The notes: generated from the letters alone by a model not told the origin. A DNA stretch of 64,000 bases from Paguma larvata (GCA_030068075.1 CM057826.1:71459312-71523311), one strand, 5' to 3'. Shown: positions 45,600-56,433, counted from the stretch's first letter. Numbers and translations are program-made.

Positions 45600-46250
45600 T
45601 CTCAATGACCAGCAAGTCTTACACCTTCAAAGTTTATCTTAATTCTATCACTTCTCTCCATCTTCTTGGTTAGCCTACCACTTCCAGCCATCATCATCTC
45701 TCCCCTGGATTACTACAATGGGTAACCAGTCTTCCTGCCTCTTCTCTTGCTCCCTGACAATCTTATGTCCCCAAAATCCAGAGTTACCATTTTAAGTCAT
45801 GAGTTAGATTATACTGTTCCCTGACTTATAATTCTCCATTGGAATACAAGCGCAATTAGAATGAAAATCAAAGGGTCTTATCCAGCATCATCACTTATTT
45901 AAATATTTTCTTTGCCTGGAATCCCCTTTCCTATGACCTTAATATAGCCAACTCTGTCACTGTTCAGTTTTCAGCTCAAAGGCCATCCAAGCAGGCCTTT
46001 TCTGCTCACACTATCTAAAATGGCTCCCACTTTCCACTCTCTACCCATCACTCCATTATATTTTCTGCTCAGAACTTATTGCTATTTGAAATGATCATGT
46101 TTATCTTGTTCACTTGTTTATTGTCTCTTTTCTTCCGTGATTCCAGCAAACTCCAAATACTCAAGAAATTTTTGCCTTGTTTACCACTGTTTCCCCAACA
46201 CCTGGTATACTATCTGGAACTGAACGATCACTCAATAAACAGTAGTTAAG
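45600..46250 (+). mobile_element. L2 3' region
   Basis: Ordered L2 marks: CTCCCCTGGATTACTACAAT, GGTAACCAGTCTTCCTGCCT, TTGCCTGGAATCCCCTTTCC, TTCAGTTTTCAGCTCAAAGG, GTTCACTTGTTTATTGTCTC, TTTCCCCAACACCTGGTATA, and CACTCAATAAACAGTAG at the end. A 650-bp fossil covering the end of the ORF and the 3' UTR. Confidence 0.8.
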
Positions 46251-46560
46251 TGTATGAGAAAGTTTGGATAGTTAGAGAGATGTTCAGAGAATTTCTGGAA
46301 GTTTGCTTTGTGATGCACAGTATAAAGTGTCTCTGTATCTCCTTCTGAAACTTATTATGAAGACTTACAAAAGTCCGAGATAATTGGGTTCGGCTCCAGA
46401 CCACCACAATAAAGCAAATATCTAAATAAAGCTAGTCAAAGGATCTTTTTTGTTCCTCAAAGTTATGTTGACACTATAGTCTCTTAAATGTGCAACAGTA
46501 TTATGTATAAAAATAATGTATAAACCCAATTACAAAATAATTTATTGCTGAAAAATGCTA

Positions 46561-48500
46561 ACCATCATCTGAGCTTTAGCGAGTCATAATCTTTTTGCTG
46601 AGAGAGGGTCTTGCCTCAATGTTTATGGCTGCTGACTGATTACAGTAATTGTTGAAAATTGGGGTGGCTGTGGCAATTTCTTTAAAATAAGAGAATAATG
46701 AAGTTTTCAGCATCGATTGATTCTTCCTTTCACAAATGATTCCTCTATAGCAAGCAGTGCTGTGTGATATCATTTTATGTACAATAGAACTTTCAAAATT
46801 TGAGTCAATCGTCTCAAACCCGGCCACTGCTTTATCAAATAAGTTCATGTAATATTCTAAATCCTTTGTTGTCCTCTCAACAGTCTTCACAGCATCTTTG
46901 CCAGGAGCTGACTCCATCACAAGAAATTACTTCTTTTGCTCATCCAGAACAAGCAACTCCTCATCCATGAAACTTGCATTGTAAGATCATAGCAATTCAG
47001 TCACATCTTTAGGATCCACTTCTAATTCTTGTTCTCTTGCTATTTCTACCACATCTGTGGTTACTTCCTCCACTGAAGTCATCCATGAGGGTTTGAATCA
47101 ATTTCTTCCAAACTCCCGTTGGTGTTGATATTTTCACCTCTTCCCATGAATCACAAATCTTCTCAATGGCATCTAGAATAGTGAATCCATTCCAGAAGGT
47201 TTTCAAATGACGATTTCCAGATCCATCAGAGGAATCACCAACTATGGCAGTTATAGTATTATAGAATATATTTCTTAAATAATAGACTTGAAGTTGAAAT
47301 CACTTCTTGGTCCATGGGCTACAGAATGGATGTTATGTTAGCAGGCATGAAAATCACATTAATCTTGTTGTATATTTCCATCAGAGCTCTTGAATACTGT
47401 CAATAAGCAGTAATATTTTGAATGGAATCATTTTTTTCTGGGCAATAGGTCTCAACAGTGGGCTTAAAATATTCAGTAAACCATGCTGTAAACAGATACG
47501 CTAACATCCAGGCTTGGTTTTTCCATTTAGAGAACACAGGCAGAGTAGATTTAGCATAATTCTTTTTTTTTACCTTTTTTTTTTTTACATTTATTTATCT
47601 TTCAGAGACAGAGCACAAGTGGGGGACGGTGAGAGAGAGAATGAGATACAGAATCCAGGCTCTGAGCTGTCAGCACAGAGCCCGACGCGGGGCTCGAACT
47701 CACAAACCGTGAGATCATAACCTGAGCTGAAGTCGGAAGCTTAACCAACCAAGCCACCCTAGATTTAGTATAATTCTTAAGAGCCCTAGGATTTTCTAAG
47801 TGGTAAAGTTACACTGGCTTCAACTGAGTTACTGGCCAGGAAGAGAGTTAGCCTTTCTTTTGAAGCTTTGAGGCAGTCATGATTTTCCTTACCAGTTATG
47901 AAAGTTCTAAACACCATCATCTTCCAACAGAAGGCTGTTTTCATCCACGTTGAAAATCTGTTGTTGAGTATAGCCATCTTCATTAATGCTCTTAGCTAGA
48001 TTATCTGGATGACTTGCTGCAGCTTCAAACTCAGCACTTAACTGCTTTACCTCATACTTTTATTGTATGGAGATGGCTTCTTTCCTTAAACCTCATGAGT
48101 CAACCTCTGCTACTTTCAGACTTTTCTTCTGTAGCTTCCTCACCTCTCAACCTTGAAAGAAATGAAGAGAGCTAGGACCTTGCTCTGGATTAGGCTTTAG
48201 CTTAAGGGAATGTTGTAGCTGGTTTCATCTAGCCAGACCACTCAAACTTCATATCAGCAATAAAGCTATTTCACTTTCTTAATATTTGTGTGTTCACTGA
48301 AATCATGCTTTCCATTTCCTTCAAGAACTTTTCCTTTGCATTCACAACTTGGCTAACTGTTTGGCACAAGATGCCTAGATTTCAAGTCTGCCTCCGCTTT
48401 GGACATGTCTTCTTCACTAAGCTTAATCATTTCTAGCTTTTGATTTAAAGTGACAGATGTGCAATACTTCCTTTCACTTGAACACTTAGAAGCCATTGCA
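46561..48500 (-). pseudogene. Tigger1 transposase pseudogene (pogo/CENP-B-like DDE)
   Basis: The transposase once cut and moved the element in the nucleus. Three minus-strand frame fragments survive: 47786-47983 (after the first catalytic Asp; GFKASKDRL-type region read here as CLKASKERLTLFLA), 47009-47206 (MKTFWNGFTILDAIEKI) and 46576-46920 (C-terminal, KTVERTTKDLEYYMNLFDKA). The FNVDE motif around the first catalytic Asp can be read near 47945, but one extra A shifts the frame immediately afterwards. A stop-separated break also lies between the two C-terminal fragments, and a SINE splits the frame at 47565. Non-functional. Confidence 0.85.
47546..47778 (-). mobile_element. CAN-SINE inside Tigger1, 19-bp TSD
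   Basis: SINE body 47565-47759. The TSD TAGATTTAGCATAATTCTT (47546-47564) is repeated at 47760-47778 with one C/T difference. The T-rich tail and the GACGCGGGGCTCGAACTCAC region are well kept. Confidence 0.96.
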
Positions 48501-48900
48501 GGATTACTAATTGGCCTGATTTCCATATTGTTGTGTCTCAGGGAATAGGGAGGCCTGAGGAGAAGGAGGGCTGGGCAGTAGAGTAGTCAGAACACACAAT
48601 GTTTATCAATTAACTTCACCTTCTTATATTGGCACCATTTGTGGTGCTCCAAAACAATTACAATAGTAACATCAAAGATCACTAATCACAGATCACCATA
48701 ATAAATATACTAATGAAAAGTGTAATATATTCTGAGAATTACAAAAATGCAACACAGAGACACAAAGTAAGCAAATGCTATTGAAAAATGGCACCAATAG
48801 ACTTGCTCAACACAGGGTTATCACAAACCTTCAATCTGTAAAAACACAGTATCTGTGAAGTATGATTTAAAAAAGTACAATAAAAAGAGGTATGCTTGTA

Positions 48901-48980
48901 TGCTTTAAGACTTTCAGAGACAGATATTAAGTGTTTTGATATGTGATACCATGAAGATTTGGGCTTCAAGGCACCACTTA
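48901..48980. other. Short unassigned spacer
   Basis: Sequence between the Tigger1 end and the next SINE. Nothing recognised. Confidence 0.4.
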
Positions 48981-49180
48981 GGGGTGCCTGGGTGGCTCAG
49001 CTAGTTGAGCATCCGACTCTTGATTTCAGCTCAGGTCATGATCCCAGGGTTGTGGGATGGAGCCCTGTGTCAAGCTCCCACATTGAGCATAAAGCCTGCT
49101 TAAGATTCTCTCTTTCCCTATTTCAGCTCCCTTCCCCAATCCACTCTATAAAAAAATTTAAAAAAAAATTTTTTAAAAGA
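48981..49180 (+). mobile_element. Older CAN-SINE
   Basis: GGGGTGCCTGGGTGGCTCAG head with CATCCGACTCTTGATTTCAG and AGCATAAAGCCTGCTTAAGA wording (older subfamily). The CT tract is short and the tail is A/T-rich. Confidence 0.93.
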
Positions 49181-49439
49181 AAATAGCCCCATTTATACTG
49201 GATACAAGTACAAACCCTATTTGGAGACTTCCCTTCACAGAAATAGCTAATTCTAATGCTGGAAACATTTATGTGTTCATCAGTCTTTATACATGAGTTT
49301 AGTTGTAACAGTCATAGCATGGGAGCTATTATTCATGAAAGTTCTAGTAAGAACCTTCTAAAAGAACTGGGAAGAAAGGGAAATTAATTTTTTGTTATGA
49401 AAAAGTTAGGATGAATAGTGATACTAGAAATAGGAGGAT
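49181..49439. other. Unassigned sequence
   Basis: Nothing recognisable. Confidence 0.4.
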
Positions 49440-49900
49440 TTCAGAGGTAGAACTAGCACTGTGATTCTGTCCAGCACATTCCATGGGAGAGGGTACCAGT
49501 TCTACGAGACACGAAGTCACCAGAGAGGAATCCTCCACTGTGCAAGATATCTAAGACTTCACCGTGTGCTGAGTAAATTCTCTACTTCCCCTTATTTTCC
49601 CTGCAGGTTTCCCATGCAACCTTCTGTTTAAATTCCATTTCCCTAGTACCCTGATGCTAGGAAAAGAGTGGAGCTAGATCAAGGCATTCTGGACCCCTGA
49701 AAGAGTGGGCTTGTCCATGGCCCTTGCTGAGCCAGCATCACAGCCCAACTTCTCTCTCTGCCCAATCAGCCACCTTCACTTCTCCTCTACAGATGTTTAT
49801 CCTAATACACTTCCTATATATTAATATCTAGTTCACAGTTTGCATCCCTGAAAACCCTATCTCCAACCTCTGTCTTAATGCACACTAGGATCCAGGTGTT
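49440..49900 (+). mobile_element. Possible ERV LTR fragment
   Basis: The part CTCTCTCTGCCCAATCAGCC, CTCTACAGATGTTTATCCTA, ATACACTTCCTATATATTAA, TTTGCATCCCTGAAAACCCT resembles the 3' portion of an ERV LTR (cleavage-region wording of several ERVL/ERV1 LTRs). Upstream, AAAGAGTGGAGCTAGATCAA also fits. Family and ends uncertain. Confidence 0.4.
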
Positions 49901-49939
49901 CAAATGATGTTGTCAACAATCTATCTGTCAGCTCTGCAT

Positions 49940-50181
49940 TAAATTCATTTTTTTTAATTTTTTTTAATGTTTATTTACTTTCGAGAGAAAGACAGAGACA
50001 GAGACAGAGATGTGAATAGGGGATGGGTAAAGAGAGAGGAGACACAGAATCCGAAGCAGGCTCCAGGCTCTAAGCTGTCAGCACTGAGCCTGATGCGGGG
50101 CTCGAACCCATGGGCCGTGAGATCATGACCTGAGTCAAAGTCAGACACTTAACTGATGGAGGCACCCCTAAATTCATTTTT
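49940..50181 (-). mobile_element. CAN-SINE with 13-bp TSD, minus strand
   Basis: SINE body 49953-50168. TAAATTCATTTTT occurs at 49940-49952 and 50169-50181. The head has lost the CTGAGCCACC part (AACTGATGGAGGCACCCC). A (CAGAGA)n-like run replaces part of the CT tract. Confidence 0.95.
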
Positions 50182-50668
50182 AACAAATCTCTCCTCTGTG
50201 GTAAAAAGTCAATTTTAGGTTATTTTACCAATTCTTTTTCCAAAATTAGTTCTGTGAAAGTAAATTTGTTGAATGACTTTGTTGATGTTATTGTCTTTGT
50301 TGAAATTTTGTAAACGATTGCTAAAAATAAAGTTAAGCTCATATGTCATCTGAAGAATTGATACAAGAAAGCTAAAAATGCCCAAAAGGAGGGGGAATAG
50401 GACATAAAAAAAAATAATAATCAAATCATCCAAAAGAAATGAAGTTACTTTGGTTTCTCACAATAAACATTTGGACACAGGAACTTAGAAATGATTTGCT
50501 AAGAGATTTGACTTTAGATGATATAATTATGTAAAGTAGTGTTAGGAAAATTAGGATGAACAGAGCCAGGTGATTGCTATTAATACTGTAACGTACTATG
50601 TGATAACTATGTCATATTTGGCATACAGGAAAGAAAAAAAAACACACAATGATTTGGAGAATCAAAAT
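50182..50668. other. Unassigned sequence
   Basis: AT-rich, nothing recognisable. Confidence 0.4.
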
Positions 50669-50906
50669 AGACATTGGCGGGGCGCCTGGGTGGCTCAGTC
50701 GGTTAAGCGGCCGACTTCGGCTCAGGTCACGATCTCACGGTCTGTGAGTTCGAGCCCCACATCGGGCTCTGTGCTGATGGCTCATCAGAGCCTGAAGCCT
50801 GCTTCGGATTCTGTGTCTCCCTCTCTCTCTGCCCTTCCCCTGCTCATGCTCTATCTCTATGTCTCTCAAAAATAAATAAACGTTAAAAAAAAAAAAAGAC
50901 ATTGGC
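50669..50906 (+). mobile_element. Low-divergence CAN-SINE with TSD
   Basis: SINE body 50679-50896, GGGGCGCCTGGGTGGCTCAG and a GC-rich promoter region close to consensus, with a clean A13 tail. AGACATTGGC occurs at 50669-50678 and 50897-50906. An internal change TGATGGCTCATCA forms a small hairpin. Together with 39476 it looks like one of the youngest copies here. Confidence 0.96.
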
Positions 50907-51079
50907 TAAAAATCCTAAAAAATGATATGTTTAAAGCATAAAATTAACTGGAAAGCAATTAGAAAAAAATTACACCAAATATTAAATTTTACTACCACTT
51001 TTTGGAAATAAGTTCAGATTTAAATGTCACGTAGAAGACTGGCAGAAAAATCTTAACAATAACAAAAAATGACATTAAA

Positions 51080-51294
51080 AGGATATGAAGGAGGCACCTG
51101 GGTGACTCAGTCAGTTAAGCATCTGTCTGACTCTTGATCGCAGCTCAGGATCTCATGGTTCATGAGTTCAAGTCCCGCACTGGGCTCTGCACTGAAGTGT
51201 ACAGCCTGCTTAGGATTCTGTCTCCCTCTATCTCTCTGCTTGTCTCTATATCTCTCTCAAAAATAAATAAACACTTTTTAAAGAGGATATGAAG
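51080..51294 (+). mobile_element. CAN-SINE with 11-bp TSD
   Basis: SINE body 51091-51283 with a duplicated CTGT/CTGA near the head (GCATCTGTCTGACTCTTGAT). AGGATATGAAG occurs at 51080-51090 and 51284-51294. Confidence 0.95.
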
Positions 51295-52587
51295 TAGAAA
51301 GAAACTGAAAAAACTTCATATTAAATGCCCTCGGTTATTGATGATGAAACATTGTTTTCTAAATATCAAATAACATATTTAGAAGAATAAACTACCCTAT
51401 GGTCCTTAGAATTAACCAGCTATAAATTCTTTAAGATGCTTACAGAAAAATAAAAACTAATAATAAAAAATAAAAACTTAGTTTTTAAAAAGCATTTACA
51501 TCTTTTAAAAGCATTTTTCCACTAAGTATAAATTGTAGAAATCCTTGTAAGTAGTTAAAAGAAATAAGATTTGGGTAAATTGGTAGATTTGTCATATAAG
51601 TGAATTTTCATTTGGAAAATTTAATTTCAGAAAATTAGTTTTTGTAGAATTGATTTTCAGTGAGTTGGCCTCCCTCCAGCAAGACAGCCCTGGCAGAATC
51701 AGTTTTATATTCTACCAAGCCAATCAATCCCAGCTAAAATGCACACTTTGCTCCAAGACTTCCAACTGAAGTCCTGGCATTAACATTGACCAAGACTGCT
51801 TGGTCATGAACTCATCTCTGTACCAGTGGCTATGGCCAGGGATATGGGATATGGTGCTCATTCAAGCCTGATCCTTGTGACGCCCTCTGGAAGTAGGAGA
51901 GCAATCAGCCCCATCTGAATGACATGGGCTGCAAATGGATAAGGGAAGACTTGCAAAAGGAAAACTAGGTCTACATTCAGAAAGGAGGAACAGTAGATAT
52001 ATGGGGTATCTTTCACTCTGAGACTTCAAATAAACTTTTTTCTTGTTTACCAGCACTGCTCTGACCATTCCTAATGGGGCCGAATTTCATCATAGCTTTC
52101 AAAAGAAGCTACCTTATCACGCTTTCACTTTCTCAATCCACTTGAACTCAAAAAGGGTACAAAAGACATTTCTTTTCAAACAAAAATTTGTTTGTTCCCC
52201 TATAACATGCTGTGAAGAAGAAATGGTATCTTTTTTCTCTATTTAATGATTTCTTTAACCACTCTGCTTTTTTGGTTCAATTTCAACATTCAAATTACTA
52301 TTCTATACTTCTGAATGACAAGAGGAAAGATGTTCCCAAGTTGAAGTACACACAATTTTATATACATTTGATATATTTTATAGATGTTAGCTATTGCATA
52401 CTTCTACTGAAAAAGATGCTGGTATACAAAACATTTTTGCTATATACAAAATTTTTCATATTTTTATTTTTTAACATATAAACTATTATTACTTTTTACT
52501 ACGTTTAATCTCCAAATTAATTAACTCTACCCTGGATAATTGAGGATTGGCATATTCCTAATAAAGCAAAATAAAACTATAAGTGTC
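51295..52587. other. Unassigned sequence
   Basis: 51650-52060 has higher GC and may be an old LTR or LINE piece (CTGTACCAGTGGCTATGGCC), but I cannot place it. The rest is AT-rich with chance frames. Confidence 0.35.
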
Positions 52588-52602
52588 TAAAGTGAATCTT
52601 CA

Positions 52603-52772
52603 GGGGCACCTGTGTGACTCAGTTGGTTAAGCTTCCAACTTCGGCTCAGGACACGACCTCATGGTTCGTGAGTTCAAGCCCCACGTCAGGCTCTGTGCTG
52701 ACAGCTGAGAGCCTGGAACCTGCTTCAGATTCTGTGACTCTCCCTCTCTCTCTACCCCTCCCCCACGCACAC

Positions 52773-52818
<46 letters not shown>

Positions 52819-52843
52819 AAAAATAAACATTGAAAAAACAAAC
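52603..52843 (+). mobile_element. CAN-SINE part of the chimera
   Basis: GGGGCACCTGTGTGACTCAG head, B box GAGTTCAAGCCCC, a (CTGT)n run at about 52777-52803 and a CT run, then AAAAATAAACATTGAAAAAA. It is a complete copy including its tail. Confidence 0.95.
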
Positions 52844-52844
52844 T

Positions 52845-52971
52845 GAGGGTGGGTGGGGGGTGAGGGAGGGGGGAGGGGTGATAGGAATTGAGGAGGGCAC
52901 TTGTTGGGATGAGCACTGTGTGTTATATGGAAACGAATCTGACAATAAAATGTATTTAAAAAATTAAAAAA
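52845..52971 (+). mobile_element. L1 3' end (felid-like) part of the chimera
   Basis: A G-rich polypurine tract (GGGTGGGTGGGGGGTGAGGG) is followed by GGAATTGAGGAGGGCACTTG, TTGGGATGAGCACTGTGTGT, TGGAAACGAATCTGACAATA and an A-rich tail. These are the last ~125 bp of a carnivore L1 3' UTR. Confidence 0.88.
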
Positions 52972-52999
52972 TAAAGTGAATCTTCAGATGATACTGAAA

Positions 53000-53290
53000 A
53001 TGTTCTCATACTCTTTCTTTCAACTATCATTCAACAAACATACATTGTGAGCCAATCACTCTTCCAGGCACTATGAATATAGCTAAAAGAAATGTCTTAC
53101 CCTGTGGAACTTACATTTAGCAGAGAAAATAAAGCACATAGACAAACACATTATATCGAGTAATGGTAATTATTATGATGAAAAACAAAGCAGGGCAAAG
53201 GATCAGAGAGTGAAAGGGATATTTTAGTTAGAATGGTCAGAGTTTAGAGACACGCAATAAATAATATGCTCAAGTTGTGTTTCAACTGAG
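53000..53290 (-). mobile_element. L2 3' end, minus strand
   Basis: TCATTCAACAAACATACATT, AATCACTCTTCCAGGCACTA, TACCCTGTGGAACTTACATT, then AGCAGAGAAAATAAAGCAC and TTAGAATGGTCAGAG, follow the reverse L2 end. Confidence 0.75.
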
Positions 53291-54009
53291 AAAAAAAGCA
53301 AATAGGAAATCAAATACCTCCCTTTTATTTTGTAACACTGATTGTAGAAAATGTGCCTGATGTCTGTGGGCAAGTGGATGTCCTAATATCGAAGTTCACA
53401 ATTAGATAGACCCAGTAATCATCGGTGTTGGAAAAGTGCAGTCTTCCTCACGGGGTCAGACCTCCCTCACAGCGACACTGCACAGAGAAGGGGGCCTCCT
53501 GCAGGCAGTCAGATGCCAAGGAGGATGAGGTAGATGTCCCCAATTCCACCTCTCAATCTCAGGTAAATACACTCGCGTCTCCTTCACTGCTGTGTACGTA
53601 ATAAGCTAGAGACAGGAGAGCTATGTTATTAAAGCCCCCCCACATGGAAGGAAAGAGGAGGAGAGGGATAAGAAACATCTTCATGAACGGATGTTTTTCT
53701 CCAGCTGCTTCTGCTTTTCAGATGTAGGTGCAAAGTACGTAGACAGAGAGTTGGTTGTGTTTAATCAAGGATACACCCTGATGAGTGCTAGAAGGCAGGG
53801 ATGCAGAGGAGAATGGGAAAAGAATGTTGAGAATGTATACAAGGAAGTGAAAGGCTATAAAATGTAAATCGGATAAGGAGAAAAGTGAGTCCATTAAAAC
53901 AGTAATAGACAGTGAATAAGTAGTATAGTAAATGAAATAGATCTAAATGTAATCAAATAATGTTGAAGACAGAGAATCAGTAAGTGACCTGGAAATACAA
54001 GATAGTTGA
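53291..54009. other. Unassigned sequence
   Basis: Nothing recognisable. Confidence 0.4.
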
Positions 54010-54530
54010 ATTGACAGAAGAAAATAATGCTCCACTAAAGATGTCTACATCCTAATCCCCCGAAACTGTAAATATACTACCTTATATAGCAAAAGGGACT
54101 TTGTAGGTGTGATTAAATTAAGCAGCTTGAAATGGGGAGATTTTCCTGGAGTATCAAAACAGACCAAATATAATTAAAAGGGCCCTTATAAAAGGAAGAC
54201 AGAAGAAAGAGACAGATAAAGGAGATGTGATGACAGAAACAGAGTCAAAGTCAGAGAGAGATTTGAAGATGCCATGGTTCTGGTTTTGAACAGGAGGAAC
54301 AGGTCACAAACCAAGCAAAGTAGGTGGCCTCTAGAAGCTGAAAGAGGCAAGAAAAAGGCAAGGAAACATATTCTGCCCTTGAGTCTCCAGAAGGAATGCT
54401 GCTCTGCTGATATTTTGGTTTTAGCTTTTAAGGCCTATTTTGGACTTCTTTTTTACAGAAGTATAAAATAAAATAATCTTGTTATTTAAGTCACTAAGAT
54501 CATTATAGCATCAATAGGAAACTAATAAAA
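54010..54530 (+). mobile_element. MLT1-type LTR (ERVL-MaLR)
   Basis: AAGATGTCTACATCCTAATC, GCAAAAGGGACTTTGTAGGT, GTGATTAAATTAAGCAGCTT, GAAATGGGGAGATTTTCCTG, GGCCTCTAGAAGCTGAAAGA and CAATAGGAAACTAATAAAAT give the full MLT1 order over about 520 bp. Confidence 0.87.
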
Positions 54531-55895
54531 TTGGTTAAAGAGTGGGATGCTTCAATTCAGTATTTTGATGGTGGGGTACCTATTGGTAATGACAAAGTCT
54601 AGGATACGTCATGGGCTATAGTGTAGTCAGAAACAGTGAGGTCGGGAAGCACAGAGGGGATGCATGTGATCACCTGCAGGCCTACTGAAGTCATCGATAA
54701 TGAAAACAATGATCCAGAGTTTCCGGTCTCCTGTGAACGAGGGGGGAGGTTTATACATTACCAATAAGGAATCTACTTCAGAGGATCTTATCCTCCTTGG
54801 AGAAAGGAGGGTAATATAGTGGTCTAGAAGGAACAATGAAACAGAAGGAGTACACCTATCTCATCTTCAGGCTCCATTATATGTGGAATGTGAGATTTAA
54901 AAGCTGCCACCAGTAAAGAGAACTAGACGACAAACAATGTCCTCAAGAACGACCAGGTTTCAGTTAAAGAAAAGAGATAAAAGTAACGGTGAGGCCACAG
55001 TAGTAGATATCAAGGATTTCAGAGTTTCAAGATGAACTATAAGAGCACAGTGGAAGAATTTGAAGTACAAGGTGGAGGCAAACGATATGGTTGTATCAGG
55101 CGATATTTGAGGCCTATGGAGCATGAGCCCAGGTGATGATCTACGAGCTGAAATGTGGGGGCTTCTAAAGGTGACTTAGATGAACAAGAATGTAAAGTGT
55201 ACTAAGGTTTGTCCTTGTGCTTTTTTTAGAAGGGCAAGCAGTTCAAAATACAGCATTTTTTGACAATTATTGTCTTGGATACTTGTAGTACTAGCAAGTA
55301 CTTCTTACTAGCAAGAAGTGAAGTCTCTGGGCTTCCTTCCCTTAAGCTTGTCTTAGAGAGATAGACTCATTAAACACACAGAACTGGGAGGCCTTGCCAA
55401 AATCCAGGTGTCCCTGACGCCCTCAAGCCTCATTTGCAAATTCCAGAGAGTGGACCATGGCTATGGGAGAGGCAACGAAGCTGTGGACCTCTCGCCAATC
55501 TGCTATAGAACCTATCGGGGCCACAGTGGAGAGAGGAACAAGCCAAGGAAACTACTGATACCATACGAGGGTTTTCCTAGATCTGCAGTCCTATCATTTC
55601 TATGAATTCGAGTATCTTTAATTAATATTCTATCTAGAAACATAATCCCATATTTGGAGAAGGAATAATTTAAAAGAAAAACTGAATAGGTTAAAACAAT
55701 TAGAGCAGTGAAAACGAAGAAGAGAAAACATTGCAAATGAGAAACAGCACAGATCGAAATGGCTTTCACAAACACAGAATGAGAACTTTTTACAACCTAT
55801 GAGTGTTTATACAATCTTAAAAACTCAAACCTCTGTAGAAAAAATCTCCACTCACCAGAGAAAAAAATACATTCATCAGATTTTTTCTAAAAGTG
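54531..55895. other. Unassigned sequence
   Basis: 54540-55200 has a purine-rich texture like an old LINE or LTR internal region, but I cannot match it. Two small hairpins sharing ACTAGC lie at 55281-55317. Confidence 0.35.
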
Positions 55896-56140
55896 ACTTC
55901 TGTTTCTATGGGGTTGTTTTTATTTTTGGTTTTGTTTTGTTTTGTTTTTTAGAAAGAGAGAGTGAGCAGGGGAGGGCCAGAAATAGAGAAGAGAGAGAAT
56001 CCCAAGCAGGCTCCACACTGCCAATGCTGAACCCAACGAGGGGCTTGAACTCATGAGATCATGACCTGAGCAGAAATCAAGAGTCAGGTGCTTAACCAGC
56101 TGAGCCACTCAGGTGCTCAGAAAATCGAATTCTGTTTCTT
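55896..56140 (-). mobile_element. CAN-SINE, minus strand
   Basis: SINE body about 55909-56119. The T-rich tail contains (TTTTG)n. The flanks ACTTCTGTTTCTA (55896-55908) and AATTCTGTTTCTT (56128-56140) form an imperfect TSD. Part of the B-box region is missing (GGGCTTGAACTCATGAGATC). Confidence 0.92.
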
Positions 56141-56208
56141 TACAACCAGTAGAGCTATCCCAGGAGAATGATATAAAATTTTAGTTTGCATATTAAATTC
56201 ATACACTT

Positions 56209-56433
56209 AATTTTTTTTATTATTTTTTATTTTTGAGAGAGAGAAAGAGAGAGAGAGAAAGAAAGAGAGAAAATGAGTGGGGGAGGGACAGAGGCAGAGA
56301 GAGACACAGAATCCAAAGCAGGCTCCAGACTATGAGCTGTCAGCACAGAGTCCAATGTGGGGCTGGAACTTACAAACCAGGAGATCACGACCTGAGCCAA
56401 AGTCCGACAACTGACTGAGCCTCCCAGGCACCC
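56209..56433 (-). mobile_element. CAN-SINE, minus strand
   Basis: Follows the previous SINE in the same orientation. T-rich tail, a long GA/GAAA run (56236-56272), GACACAGAATCCAAAGCAGG, ending CCTCCCAGGCACCC. Confidence 0.94.

Larger units (their letters stand above)
46368..48898 (-). mobile_element. Nearly full-length Tigger1 DNA transposon, minus strand
   Basis: A TcMar-Tigger element. The plus-strand left end (near 46368, GGGTTCGGCTCCAGACCACC at 46387-46406) and the right end GAGGTATGCTTG (48887-48898) are the two Tigger1 ends, and TA dinucleotides lie at 46366-46367 and 48899-48900, as expected for its TA target. Internal order matches throughout: ACCATCATCTGAGC, GGAATCACCAAC, AACATCCAGGCTTGG and TTCCATATTGTTGTGTCTCA. 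Without the inserted SINE the element is about 2.3 kb, close to the family length I recall. Confidence 0.93.
52588..52986 (+). mobile_element. Chimeric retrocopy: CAN-SINE joined to L1 3' end, one TSD
   Basis: TAAAGTGAATCTTCA occurs perfectly at 52588-52602 and 52972-52986. Between them lie a CAN-SINE (52603 to about 52843) and, with no TSD at the junction, a plus-strand L1 3' end (about 52845-52971). The SINE head abuts the left TSD and the L1 A-rich tail abuts the right TSD, so both parts most likely entered in one event by template switching during L1 reverse transcription. Confidence 0.85.

Noticed and set aside
52777..52825. CTGT/CT repeats as an independent microsatellite of interest
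   Set aside because: It is an expansion of the normal CT-rich part of the SINE.
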